DNA of 19,633 bases from Gaiellasilicea sp035645095 (GCA_035645095.1 DASQNG010000180.1:1-19633), one strand, 5' to 3'. Counted from the stretch's first letter, positions 7,246 to 14,985 are shown. Notes: a model not told the origin generated them from the sequence alone. Numbers and translations are program-made.

Positions 7246-10200
7246 GTGAGCGCCGACTTCGTCCACCTCCACGTTCACAGCGAGTACTCGATCCTCGACG
7301 GGGCGTGCCGGATCCCGGCGCTCGCCCGCCGCGCGGCGGAGCTCGAGATGCCGGCGGTTGCGCTCACCGACCACGGCTCGCTCGCCGGCGCGGTCGACCT
7401 GTACAAGGCTGCCGCGGCGGAGGGCGTGAAGCCGCTGCTCGGGTGCGAGGTCTACGTGGCCGACGACCGCCGCTCGCGCACGCGCGGCTACGCGCACCTG
7501 ACGCTGCTCGCGGAGTCGAACGCCGGCTACACGAACCTGATCAGGCTCTCCTCGCTCGGCTACCTCGAGGGCTACTACACGAAGCCGCGCGTCGACTGGG
7601 AGCTGCTCGAGCGCCACGCCGGAGGCCTCGTCGCGCTCTCCGGCTGCCTCTCCGGTCGCGTCTGCAAGGCGCTCGAGGAGAGCCGGCCGCAGGACGCGCG
7701 AGCCGACCTGGACCGGCTCGCCCAGGTGTTCGGACGCGACAACACCTACGTCGAGCTCCAGAACGCCGGGCTCGACGTCCAGGCGCGCGTCAACCCGGAG
7801 CTCGTGAAGCTCGCGGCGGAGGCGCGGCTGCCGCTCGTGGCGACCGGCGACGTCCACTACCTCACGGCCGAGGACGCGTACTCCCACGAGGCGCTCCTCT
7901 GCATCCAGTCCGGCGATTCGCTCAAGAACCCGAACCACTGGCGCTTCGACACCAACGAGTTCTACTTCAAGACCCCGCAGGAGATGGCGCTCGACTTTCC
8001 GGGTCAGGAGGCGGCACTGCGGCGCACCATCGAGGTGGCGGAGCGCTGCGAGGTCTCGATCGAGCTCGGGAACATCCACTTGCCGGAGTTCCCGACCCCG
8101 GAGGGGCGGGAGTCGTTCGAGTACCTCGTCGAGCTGTGCGAGCAGGGGCTCGAACGCCGTTACGAGCGTGTCACGGCCGAGCTGCGCGAGCGGCTCCAGT
8201 TCGAGCTGAAGACGATCCGCGAGATGGGGTTCGCCGACTACTTCCTGATCGTCTGGGACTTCATCGCCTTCGCCAAGCGGAACGGGATCGGCGTCGGGCC
8301 CGGCCGCGGCTCCGCCGCCGGCTCGCTCGCGGCGTACTGCCTCGAGATCACCGACCTCGACCCGATCCGCTACGACCTCCTCTTCGAGCGCTTCCTCAAC
8401 CCCGGCCGGAAGTCGATGCCGGACATCGACATCGACTTCGCCGTCGAGGGTCGCGAGCGCGTGATCAACTACGTCTCCGAGAAGTACGGCCGCGACCGCG
8501 TTGCGCAGATCATCACGTTCGGGACGATGGCCGCGCGGGCAGCCGTCCGTGACGCGGGGCGCGTGCTCGAGATCCCCTACGGCGCCGTGGACAGGGTCGC
8601 GAAGCTGATCCCGGAGGGGCCGGGGCAGACGCTTGCCGACTGCCTGAAGCCCGGCTCCGAGCTGCGCCGGGAGTACGACGCCGACCCCGTCGCGAAGGAG
8701 ATCGTCGACCTCGCGCGGCCGCTCGAGGGGCTCGTCCGGCAGGACTCGATCCACGCGGCCGGCGTCGTGATCGGAGCGCGCCCGCTGATCGAGGTCGTGC
8801 CGCTGCAGCAGAAGGGCGCAGACCAGGAGGTCGTGACCCAGTTCTCGATGAACACCGTCGAGGCGCTCGGCCTGCTGAAGATGGACTTCCTCGGGCTGCG
8901 CAACCTCGACGTGATCGACAAGGCCGTCGGGCTGATCGGCGGCGTCGACCTGAATGCGATCCCGCTCGACGACCGTCCGACCTACGCGATGCTCGCGCGC
9001 GGCGAGGCGACGGGCGTCTTCCAGTTCGAGTCGTCGGGGATGCGCGAGGCGCTGCGGCAGGTGAAGCCGACGGAGTTCGAGGACCTGATCGCCCTCGTCG
9101 CGCTGTACCGGCCGGGGCCGATGCAGTACATCCCGAACTACGCGCGCCGGAAGGCCGGCCAGGAGGCGGTGACCTTCGCCGACCCGCGGCTGAAGGAGAT
9201 CACCGGCTCGACCTACGGCATCTCCATCTACCAGGAGCAGTCGATGGAGATCGCGAAGCGGCTCGCCGGCTTCACGCCGGCAGAGGCGGACGACCTGCGC
9301 AAGGCGATCGGGAAGAAGATCCACGCGCTGATGGCGTCGCTGAAGGACAAGTTCCTCGCCGGCTGCGTCGCGAACGACACGTCGGAGCAGGTCGCGCGGC
9401 AGCTGTGGGACGACATCGAGAAGGCGCAGGACTACTCCTTCAACAAGGCGCACGCCGCCTGCTACGCGCTGATCGCCTACCGCACCGCCTGGCTGAAGGC
9501 GAACCACCCGTGCGAGTACATGGCCGCCCTGATCTCGTCCGTGATGAACACGAAGGACCGCGTCCCGTTCTACGTGAACGCCTGCGACGAGCTCGGGATC
9601 GAGGTGCTGCCGCCCGACGTCAACTCCTCGCAGACCGACTTCGCGGTCGTCGAGGGGCGGATCCGCTTCGGCCTGAACGCGGTGAAGAGCGTGGGGGAGA
9701 CCGCTGCGCGGGCGATCATCGCCGCGCGGGCGGACGGCGGCCCCTTCACCTCGATCTGGGACTTCACGGAGCGCGTCGACCCGCAGGTCGTGAACAAGCG
9801 GGCGCTCGAGGCACTCGTCAAGTGCGGGGCGCTGGACTCGACCGGGGCGTCGCGCCTCGGCATGCTCGCCTCGCTCGAGCAGGCGCTCGGCTGGGGGCAG
9901 AAGCACGCCGCCGACCGGCTCGCCGGCCAGGCCTCGATCTTCGACCTCGGCGGCGACGAGCAGCCGCAGCGGCCGCAGCACCACCCGGCGCTCCCGCCGG
10001 GCGAGTTCGACAAAAGCGAGCTGCTGAAGCTCGAGAAGGAGACGCTCGGCCTCTACGTCTCGGAGCACCCGCTGCACGCGGTGCGCGAGCAGTTGCGGCG
10101 CAAGACCGACTGCACGCTCGCCGACCTCGAGCGGCGGCGGGACGCCGAGGTCGTCACCGTCGGCGGCATCGTCTCCGCGGTGAAGCAGCTGCAGACGAAG

Positions 10201-10632
10201 AAGGGCGAGCCGATGGTCTTCCTGACGCTGGACGACCCCACCGGCGGCGGCGAGGTCGTCGTCTTCAACTCGACCTACGCGGCCGCGCGGGAGCTCTGCG
10301 TCACCGACCGGGTCCTCGTCGTGAAGGGGCGGGTCGACCACAAGGGCGCGGGCGAGACGAAGCTGGTCGCGCTCGAGCTGACGGCGTTCGAGGCGGTGCC
10401 GGAGCGGAAGGAGATCCGCTTCCGGCTCGACGCCCGCGCGGCCCGCGCGGGCATCGTCCGGGAGCTCGCCGGACTGGTCAAGGAGTACCCGGGCGAGTCG
10501 CCGGTGTACGTGTCGCTCGAGACGTCGCTCGGGCCGAAGACGCTCGCGCTCGGCCCGAGCCACCGCGTCGCGATCGACTCCGACTTCCTGGCTGAGGCGC
10601 GGACGCTGCTCGGGGTCGACGCCGTCCTCTAG
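7246..10632 (+). CDS. dnaE: DNA polymerase III subunit alpha (DnaE1)
   Basis: This is the replicative polymerase catalytic subunit, 1128 residues, normal for DnaE1. It begins with an intact PHP domain (HLHVHSEYS, LTDHGSLAG, GDVHYL), where bacterial DnaE1 often keeps 3'-5' exonuclease activity. The polymerase active site carries PDIDIDF (Asp393 and Asp395) and Asp547 in KMDFLGLRNL, equivalent to E. coli Asp401, Asp403 and Asp555. A QASIF motif (895-899) sits where the beta-clamp-binding peptide is expected. An OB fold follows (about 965-1050, VTVGGIVSAVKQLQTKKG). The GTG at 7246 fits the family N-terminus and the adjacent -10 box. The gene ends in a CTAG shared with the opposing mpaA-like gene. 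Confidence 0.98.
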   Translation: MSADFVHLHVHSEYSILDGACRIPALARRAAELEMPAVALTDHGSLAGAVDLYKAAAAEGVKPLLGCEVYVADDRRSRTRGYAHLTLLAESNAGYTNLIRLSSLGYLEGYYTKPRVDWELLERHAGGLVALSGCLSGRVCKALEESRPQDARADLDRLAQVFGRDNTYVELQNAGLDVQARVNPELVKLAAEARLPLVATGDVHYLTAEDAYSHEALLCIQSGDSLKNPNHWRFDTNEFYFKTPQEMALDFPGQEAALRRTIEVAERCEVSIELGNIHLPEFPTPEGRESFEYLVELCEQGLERRYERVTAELRERLQFELKTIREMGFADYFLIVWDFIAFAKRNGIGVGPGRGSAAGSLAAYCLEITDLDPIRYDLLFERFLNPGRKSMPDIDIDFAVEGRERVINYVSEKYGRDRVAQIITFGTMAARAAVRDAGRVLEIPYGAVDRVAKLIPEGPGQTLADCLKPGSELRREYDADPVAKEIVDLARPLEGLVRQDSIHAAGVVIGARPLIEVVPLQQKGADQEVVTQFSMNTVEALGLLKMDFLGLRNLDVIDKAVGLIGGVDLNAIPLDDRPTYAMLARGEATGVFQFESSGMREALRQVKPTEFEDLIALVALYRPGPMQYIPNYARRKAGQEAVTFADPRLKEITGSTYGISIYQEQSMEIAKRLAGFTPAEADDLRKAIGKKIHALMASLKDKFLAGCVANDTSEQVARQLWDDIEKAQDYSFNKAHAACYALIAYRTAWLKANHPCEYMAALISSVMNTKDRVPFYVNACDELGIEVLPPDVNSSQTDFAVVEGRIRFGLNAVKSVGETAARAIIAARADGGPFTSIWDFTERVDPQVVNKRALEALVKCGALDSTGASRLGMLASLEQALGWGQKHAADRLAGQASIFDLGGDEQPQRPQHHPALPPGEFDKSELLKLEKETLGLYVSEHPLHAVREQLRRKTDCTLADLERRRDAEVVTVGGIVSAVKQLQTKKGEPMVFLTLDDPTGGGEVVVFNSTYAAARELCVTDRVLVVKGRVDHKGAGETKLVALELTAFEAVPERKEIRFRLDARAARAGIVRELAGLVKEYPGESPVYVSLETSLGPKTLALGPSHRVAIDSDFLAEARTLLGVDAVL

Positions 10633-11345
10633 CTGCGCAGCAGCGCCTCGAGCCCCGGCAGGTGTCGCTTGCAGAGCGCCGGCAGGCCCGCGTGCTCGAC
10701 CTCGTAGACGATCGCGGGGATTCCCTGCTCGAGCAGCCACTCGTCGAAGGCCCCCGGCGACTCGACGGTGAGCTCCGACACCACCGGCAGCCCTGTGGCG
10801 TTCGCCAGCAGCTCGACCGGCTCGGGGGGCACCCCCTCGCGGACGAGGATCAGCTCGATCGGCGCGTGCAGGTCGACGACGAGCGGCGGCGCCAGCTCGT
10901 GGACGAGCGCCATCAGCGCCTGCGTCTCCGGCTCTGAACCCGGCTCGGGCCCCGGCGAGGAGCGGCTCGTCCGGTTCGGCAGCTCGCGCAGCTCCGGGTC
11001 GATCCCCGGCGGGAAGGTGTACGACGGTTCCGGGCTCCAGCTCGCGCAGGGGAAGTTCCGGTTCAGGTCGACGCCGGCGGCGTTCTGCCGCGTCGCGTTG
11101 AGGAGCCCGTCAGGGTTCGCGACCTGCACGACCGCCCACGCCGTCTCGTCGCCGGGGACGCGCTCGAGCAGCCGTCGCGCCAGGAGCCCGGTCTCGGCCT
11201 CCTCGCCGTGCTGCGCGGCGAGCAGGAGTCCGGCGAGCGGCCGCTCCGACGTGGGCAGCTGCACGCGCAGCGGCACGCCGCCGCGGGAGCGGCCGTACTC
11301 CCGCTCACGCCACCCCGCGAGGACGTTCGAGGTCTGAGCCGTCAG
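10629..11345 (-). CDS. M14-family zinc peptidase, MpaA-like murein peptide amidase
   Basis: It resembles E. coli MpaA, which removes meso-diaminopimelate from gamma-D-Glu-mDAP during murein recycling. Counting from a CTG at 11345, motifs are EYGRSRGGVPL (16-26), zinc site HGEE (His46, Glu49), NPDG (77-80), GVDLNRNFP (91-99), GSEPETQAL (136-144), DLHAP with zinc ligand His160, and YEVEH with the expected catalytic Glu near 215-217. No ATG, GTG or TTG occurs in frame upstream of the conserved YGRS segment. The first available GTG (11276) would remove it. I therefore propose the CTG, which overlaps the TGA of a 23-codon coupling frame. It follows the VOC gene on the same strand and converges on dnaE. 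The substrate is inferred from the family only. Confidence 0.85.
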   Translation of the reverse strand: MTAQTSNVLAGWREREYGRSRGGVPLRVQLPTSERPLAGLLLAAQHGEEAETGLLARRLLERVPGDETAWAVVQVANPDGLLNATRQNAAGVDLNRNFPCASWSPEPSYTFPPGIDPELRELPNRTSRSSPGPEPGSEPETQALMALVHELAPPLVVDLHAPIELILVREGVPPEPVELLANATGLPVVSELTVESPGAFDEWLLEQGIPAIVYEVEHAGLPALCKRHLPGLEALLRS

Positions 11346-11413
11346 AGCCGCTCCGGCGCGCGTCCGTCGCGATCGAGCTTCGACGCGCCGGGCGGCAGGT
11401 GCGTGGAGCTCAC
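11342..11413 (-). other. 23-codon coupling frame between the VOC and peptidase genes
   Basis: A GTG overlaps the VOC stop as GTGA (11413-11410). It opens a 23-codon frame (VSSTHLPPGAS...ERL) ending in TGA at 11344-11342, which itself overlaps the proposed CTG of the peptidase as CTGA (11345-11342). This gives an unbroken chain of 4-nt overlaps that could hand ribosomes from the VOC gene to the peptidase. The peptide has no recognisable motif. It may be a real leader or chance. Confidence 0.3.
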
Positions 11414-11832
11414 GCCATCCCCTTTTCGCGCAGTTCCTCGAGCGCGTGCTGCGTCTTCGGCAGGCGGAGCCCGAGCGCGTGCAGGACCTCCGGCGCCTTC
11501 GTGAACTGGATGTCCGCGTACGCGACCACCTGGACGTGGTTCCCCCACGGGTCGCGGAACGAGTTGCCGCCGAACACCTCGACGCCCTGGGCTCGGGCGG
11601 CCGCGAGCACCTCGTCGGCGTCGTCGACGACGAGGCCGAAGTGGCGGTGCGCGTCCGGCTCCTGCGTCCGCCCTTCGCCGAGCGCGACGAACTGGTCGCC
11701 GAGATCGACGAAGGCCATCCCGGGGACGCGCCCGCGCAGCTCGAGCTCGAAGAGCCGTCCGTAGAACGCGAGCGCGTCGTCGACCGACCCGACCTCGAGC
11801 GCCACGTGGTTGATGCCGACCGCCCTCGCCAG
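11410..11832 (-). CDS. VOC (glyoxalase/bleomycin-resistance fold) family protein
   Basis: This cytosolic vicinal-oxygen-chelate protein of about 140 residues has two beta-alpha-beta-beta-beta modules. The first strand INHVALEVGSVDDALAFYGRLF carries the expected metal-ligand His. The second module has HRHFGLVVDDADEVLAAARAQG and FRDPWGNHVQVVAY. VOC proteins are usually metal-dependent lyases, isomerases or dioxygenases, or drug-binding proteins; the substrate cannot be read from the sequence. There is no in-frame ATG, GTG or TTG between the divergent sigma gene and the first strand; the GTG within NHVAL would delete it. A CTG at 11832 lies 7 nt after a -10-like TATCGT, so a leaderless CTG start is proposed. 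It is probably co-transcribed with the mpaA-like gene. Confidence 0.85.
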   Translation of the reverse strand: MARAVGINHVALEVGSVDDALAFYGRLFELELRGRVPGMAFVDLGDQFVALGEGRTQEPDAHRHFGLVVDDADEVLAAARAQGVEVFGGNSFRDPWGNHVQVVAYADIQFTKAPEVLHALGLRLPKTQHALEELREKGMA

Positions 11833-11839
11833 GGAACCG

Positions 11840-11845
11840 ACGATA
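11840..11845 (-). promoter_or_regulatory. -10-like element of the VOC/peptidase operon
   Basis: TATCGT on the minus strand lies 7 nt before the proposed CTG start at 11832, in the 36-bp gap to the divergent sigma-factor gene. It is supported mainly by the same spacing at other genes here. Confidence 0.35.
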
Positions 11846-11868
11846 CCGACGCGGTGTAGGAGGATCGA

Positions 11869-12426
11869 GTGGTGGGCCGGCCACCGACCGAGGAGGAACT
11901 CGTCGAGCGGGCGCGCGCCGGAGACGGCGCCGCGTTCGGCGCGCTCGTCCGCGACCACCAGGAGATCGCCTTCCGCACCGCATACCTGATCACCCGCAAC
12001 GCCGCCGAGGCCGAGGACGCCGCCCAGACGGCGCTCGTGAAGGCCCACCGCGCGCTCCGACGCTTCCGGCGCGGCGCGCCCTTCCGGCCCTGGCTGCTCA
12101 CGATCGTCGCGAACGAGGCGCGGAACCGCCGCCGTGCGGGCGCGCGCCGCGACGTGCTGACGCTTCGGGCGGCGGCGGACGACCCGTCGCGGGTCGCGGC
12201 GCCGTCGCCCGAGGATGCCGTCGTCGCGGCGGAGGAGCGCGCCGCGCTGCTCGGCGCGCTCGACGGGCTCGCGGACGACCACCGGCTGGTGCTCGCGCTG
12301 CGCTACCTGCTCGACCTCTCCGAGGAGGAGACGGCGGTGGCGCTCGGCGTCCGGCGCGGCACGGTCAAGTCCCGCACCGCGCGCGCCCTCGAGCGGCTGC
12401 GCGCCCAGCTTGGAGAGGCGGCGTGA
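11869..12426 (+). CDS. ECF-type RNA polymerase sigma factor
   Basis: This 185-residue sigma-70 family protein has only regions 2 and 4, as in group IV (ECF) factors. Region 2 spans about residues 15-85, with AFGALVRDHQEIAFRTAYL, the EAEDAAQTALVKAHRAL -10-recognition helix and FRPWLLTIVANEARNRRR. Region 4 spans about 125-180, with LADDHRLVLALRYLLDLSEEETAVALGVRRGTVKSRTARALERLR, a clear helix-turn-helix. Tandem GTG codons lie at 11869 and 11872 behind the ribosome-binding site AGGAGG (11858-11863); either could serve. The next gene, encoding a one-pass membrane protein, starts by a 4-nt GTGA overlap, the usual layout of a sigma/anti-sigma pair. The controlling signal is unknown. Confidence 0.92.
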   Translation: MVGRPPTEEELVERARAGDGAAFGALVRDHQEIAFRTAYLITRNAAEAEDAAQTALVKAHRALRRFRRGAPFRPWLLTIVANEARNRRRAGARRDVLTLRAAADDPSRVAAPSPEDAVVAAEERAALLGALDGLADDHRLVLALRYLLDLSEEETAVALGVRRGTVKSRTARALERLRAQLGEAA

Positions 12427-13118
12427 GCGACCTCGAGCTCCGGCTCGCCGCACTGCGTGACGACGTCGTGTTCCCGGCGACGCCCGATCTCGCCGCGAGG
12501 GTGGTCGACCTCGCGTCCCCGCGTCCGTCGCGCCGCCTCCGGCCGCTCGTCGTGGCAGTCGCGGTCGCCGTCGCGCTCGCGGCCGGTCTCCTCGCAGCCT
12601 CGCCGGGGGCCCGCAGCGCGTTCCTCGAGCTCTTCCGCCTCAAGGGCGCGACGGTGACGCGGGTCGAGCGGCTGCCGCAGGTCGACCGGGTGGAGCTCGA
12701 CCTCGGCTCGGCCCTCTCGCGCGCGGAGGCGGAAAGGCGCGTCGGCTTCCGCCTGCTCGACCTGGGCGAGCCGGACGCGATCCTCGTGCGCGGCCGCATG
12801 GCATCGCTCGTGTACGGGCCGCCCGACCGGCCGCGGCTCGTGCTCTCACAGCTCCGCGCGAGCGTCTGGGACGGCTTCGTGAAGAAGGCTGGCGGCGCCG
12901 GCACGAGGATCGACGAGGTGAGTGTGGGCGGCGAGCGCGGTCTCTTCCTCTCCGGCGTCGAGCACTACGTGATGTTCCTCGAGAACGGGAGCGTCCGCGA
13001 CGAGCGGACGGCCCTCGCGGGGAACGTCCTCCTCTGGAACCGCGGCGACCTCCTGCTGCGTCTGGAGGCGGACGTGGGACGTGAGGAGGCGCTCGAGCTC
13101 GCGGAGTCCGTGCGGTAG
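12423..13118 (+). CDS. Membrane-anchored putative anti-sigma factor
   Basis: This 231-residue protein has a cytosolic N-terminus of about 40 residues, one transmembrane segment (about 42-59, PLVVAVAVAVALAAGLLAAS) preceded by Arg residues, and an extracellular C-terminal domain of about 170 residues (ARSAFLELFRLKGATVTRVERLP and onward). The GTG at 12423 overlaps the sigma stop codon as GTGA, so translation is probably coupled. The arrangement and topology are those of a regulator holding the sigma factor at the membrane. No zinc-binding HxxxCxxC anti-sigma motif is visible in the short N-terminus, so the contact mode would be different. The role rests on gene context and topology rather than on a recognised domain. 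Confidence 0.75.
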   Translation: MSDLELRLAALRDDVVFPATPDLAARVVDLASPRPSRRLRPLVVAVAVAVALAAGLLAASPGARSAFLELFRLKGATVTRVERLPQVDRVELDLGSALSRAEAERRVGFRLLDLGEPDAILVRGRMASLVYGPPDRPRLVLSQLRASVWDGFVKKAGGAGTRIDEVSVGGERGLFLSGVEHYVMFLENGSVRDERTALAGNVLLWNRGDLLLRLEADVGREEALELAESVR

Positions 13119-13177
13119 GGACCCGCGGCCGCTCTGGCGGTGTAGAGGAGGTGTCAGCTCTGTAAGGGAGGTGCTCC

Positions 13178-13669
13178 ATGAAGAAGCTCGTGCTCGTGCT
13201 CGCCGTCCTCGCCGCCCTCGCGCCCGCGGCGGCGGCCGGCGGCGGCTGGGCCACGGTCGGCCTCGGCTCGCTGCCGCCCGACGATCTGGTGGCGGGTGCC
13301 GAGTGGTCGGTCGACCTGACGGTGCTGCAGCACGGGCGGACGCCGCTCGAGCACGTGCAGCCGGTGGTGCGGCTGCACGGCCCCGGCGGCGCGTCCGAGG
13401 AGTTCGCCGCGACGCGGACGGCGAAGCCGGGCGTCTACCGCGCCGTCGTCCGCTTCCCGTCGAGCGGCACGTGGCGCTTCGAGGTGGACGACGGCTTCTC
13501 GCAGACCCACACGTACCGCCCGGTCACGGTCGGGACGGCGTCCAGCCCGTCCTCGTTCCCGACGCTCCCCGTCGGCGGCCTCGCCGCCGCGCTCGTGCTC
13601 GTGGCCGTTCTCCTGCTCGTCGCGCGCCGGCAACGGCCGCGGTCGCAGCCCGCGACCGCCGGCGGTTAG
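13178..13669 (+). CDS. Secreted Ig-like (YtkA/FixH-type) protein with C-terminal anchor
   Basis: This 163-residue protein has a signal peptide (MKKLVLVLAVLAALAPAAAAGG) and a beta-sandwich of about 100 residues ending in GVYRAVVRFPSSGTWRFEVDDGF, the pattern of YtkA/FixH- or CopC-like domains. A Ser/Pro linker leads to a C-terminal transmembrane helix (about 134-152, GLAAALVLVAVLLLVARR) with positive residues after it. This predicts an outward-facing domain tethered to the membrane. The start is clear: ATG behind GGGAGGTG. It is 59 nt downstream of the anti-sigma gene and is probably in the same operon, so it could belong to the sensed process (inference). No metal-binding His/Met cluster is obvious. 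Confidence 0.78.
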   Translation: MKKLVLVLAVLAALAPAAAAGGGWATVGLGSLPPDDLVAGAEWSVDLTVLQHGRTPLEHVQPVVRLHGPGGASEEFAATRTAKPGVYRAVVRFPSSGTWRFEVDDGFSQTHTYRPVTVGTASSPSSFPTLPVGGLAAALVLVAVLLLVARRQRPRSQPATAGG

Positions 13670-13678
13670 TCGACGCCG

Positions 13679-13717
13679 GCCGAGGCGGCCGCGGGCGCTT
13701 CCCGCGACCGCCTCGGC
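13679..13717 (+). terminator. Long hairpin closing the sigma-factor operon
   Basis: GCCGAGGCGG (13679-13688) pairs with CCGCCTCGGC (13708-13717). After one C-A mismatch, CGCGGG (13690-13695) pairs with CCCGCG (13701-13706). This gives 16 base pairs around the 5-nt loop CGCTT, starting 10 nt after the stop codon. No T-run follows, as is common for terminators in high-GC actinobacteria. Confidence 0.7.
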
Positions 13718-13828
13718 GGCGGGCGGACACGGCCGTTCCGGACGCGGCCTTGCAAAGTTCTTACGCAGCCTTCACGCCATTCACCCGAATCGGGGCGATC
13801 CGACGCGTCGAAACGGTCGAAGAAGGGG

Positions 13829-13834
13829 TACAAC
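13829..13834 (+). promoter_or_regulatory. -10-like element of the 66-residue protein gene
   Basis: TACAAC lies 19 nt before the ATG at 13854. GGAGGAG (13841-13847) follows at once as ribosome-binding site, giving a very short leader. The roughly 100-nt stretch from 13718 is AT-richer than its surroundings (GCAAAGTTCTTACG near 13752), as expected of a promoter region. Confidence 0.45.
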
Positions 13835-13853
13835 GTCCGTGGAGGAGATGCGA

Positions 13854-14054
13854 ATGGCTGCGACCGAGCTGAAGACCCCGGAGACCGAGCAGGAGCGGAT
13901 CGAGCGCTGGCGTGCCGGCGAGCTCGAGCGCGCCGGCTTCGAGCCCGCCGCCGCCGCCATGCTGGCCGCCCGGCCAGACGTCGACCTGCACCACGCGGTC
14001 GGCCTCGTGCGCGCCGGGTGCGACCCCGAGCTGGCGCTCCGGATCCTCCTCTAG
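13854..14054 (+). CDS. Conserved-looking 66-residue protein of unknown function
   Basis: This is a small cytosolic protein. The N-terminal third is charged (MAATELKTPETEQERIERW), followed by two predicted helices: RAGELERAGFEPAAAAMLAAR and VDLHHAVGLVRAGCDPELALRILL. Its motif is an Arg-Ala-Gly-Phe segment, then VDLHHAV, then GCDPELALRILL at the very C-terminus. I have an impression of similar small proteins in Thermoleophilia-type genomes but cannot verify it. The ATG at 13854 is preferred over GTG 13839 and ATG 13848 because GGAGGAG is correctly spaced for it. It could act as a small helical adaptor, but nothing shows this. lgt follows 36 nt later with its own -10-like box. Confidence 0.75.
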   Translation: MAATELKTPETEQERIERWRAGELERAGFEPAAAAMLAARPDVDLHHAVGLVRAGCDPELALRILL

Positions 14055-14075
14055 CGCGGACTCACCGCCGACGGG

Positions 14076-14081
14076 CAGAAT
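14076..14081 (+). promoter_or_regulatory. -10 element of lgt
   Basis: CAGAAT lies 9 nt before the GTG at 14091, the same hexamer-to-start distance as TAGAAT of dnaE. An in-frame GTG at 14085 is too close to be leaderless from this box. Confidence 0.4.
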
Positions 14082-14090
14082 CCCGTGGGC

Positions 14091-14957
14091 GTGCCTGCCC
14101 TCGCCTCGATCCCCTCGCCGTCGTCGGGCACCTTCGACCTCGGTCCCGTCACGATCCACATGTACGGGCTGATGCTCCTCGCGGGCATCGCCGCGTGCAT
14201 CTGGCTCACCGGCGTTCGCTGGACGCGCCGCGGCGGCGACTGGGACCTGATCTTCCGCGTCGCCGTCTGGGGCGTCGGGGCCGGCATCGTCGGCGCCCGC
14301 CTCTACCACGTCGCCACGAGCTGGAACGAGCTGCCGGACGAGTGGTGGGGGCCGCTCGCGGTGTGGGAGGGCGGCCTCGGGATCTGGGGCGGGATCGCAG
14401 CGGGCGTCCTCGTCGGCTCGTGGATCGCGCACCGATCGGGTGCGAGCGCGCTCGAGCTCCTGGACGCCGCCGCTCCCGGCCTCCTCGTCGCCCAGGCGAT
14501 AGGGCGTGTCGGCAACTGGTGGAACCAGGAGCTCTTCGGCACGCCGACCGACCTCCCGTGGGGGCTCGAGATCGACCCGATCCGCCGGCCGGCGGAGTAC
14601 CTCGCCGAGCCCACGTTCCACCCGACGTTCCTCTACGAGGCGCTCTGGAACCTCGCCGCCGCCGGCGTCCTGCTGCTGCTCGACCGCCGCTTCCGCTTCC
14701 GCCCGCCCGCCCTCTTCGCGCTCTACGTCGCGCTCTACACCGGCTTCCGCTTCTTCCTCGAGCAGCTGCGGGTCGACCCGGCCCGCGAGCTCGCCGGGAT
14801 GCGGCTGAACGCCTGGGTGTCGCTCGTCCTCTTCGCGGCCGCCTCCCTCTTCTTCGTCTGGTGGCAGCTCCGCCGCGACCGGCGCCGGCCGCGCTCGCGA
14901 CGCGAGCCCAAGGCAAAGGCGCCGCCGGCGATGAGCGTCCCGCGCGCCCGGCGCTAG
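14091..14957 (+). CDS. lgt: Prolipoprotein diacylglyceryl transferase
   Basis: Lgt moves diacylglycerol from phosphatidylglycerol to the lipobox cysteine of prolipoproteins, the first step of lipoprotein maturation in the inner membrane. The 288-residue product has about seven membrane segments. Signatures are IHMYGLMLLAGI near the start, GARLYHV, WEGGLGIWGGIAAG, the Lgt hallmark GRVGNWWNQELFGTPTDLPWG, HPTFLYEALWN and GFRFFLEQLRVD. The position of E. coli His103 is Glu here (WEGG), which I believe is usual in Actinobacteria. The C-terminal tail is long and basic. The start could also be GTG 14085, two codons upstream. A putative lipoprotein substrate is encoded at 1422-1844. Confidence 0.96.
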   Translation: MPALASIPSPSSGTFDLGPVTIHMYGLMLLAGIAACIWLTGVRWTRRGGDWDLIFRVAVWGVGAGIVGARLYHVATSWNELPDEWWGPLAVWEGGLGIWGGIAAGVLVGSWIAHRSGASALELLDAAAPGLLVAQAIGRVGNWWNQELFGTPTDLPWGLEIDPIRRPAEYLAEPTFHPTFLYEALWNLAAAGVLLLLDRRFRFRPPALFALYVALYTGFRFFLEQLRVDPARELAGMRLNAWVSLVLFAAASLFFVWWQLRRDRRRPRSRREPKAKAPPAMSVPRARR

Positions 14958-14979
14958 CGGACGCGTCCGGTCGCGGCGC

Positions 14980-14985
14980 TAGCCT
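14980..14985 (+). promoter_or_regulatory. -10 element of scpA
   Basis: TAGCCT ends 7 nt before the GTG at 14993. No ribosome-binding site is seen. Confidence 0.4.

Noticed and set aside
4276..10740. A 2154-codon open frame on the minus strand
   Set aside because: It runs antisense through the clear mutS2/VLRF1, beta-helix and dnaE genes, and its translation is Arg/Glu/Asp-rich low-complexity sequence with no domain. Long antisense open frames are expected at this GC content.
11410..12453. A 347-codon form of the VOC protein extending across the sigma factor gene
   Set aside because: The extension is antisense to a well-supported ECF sigma factor and has no family similarity. The VOC domain begins near 11832.
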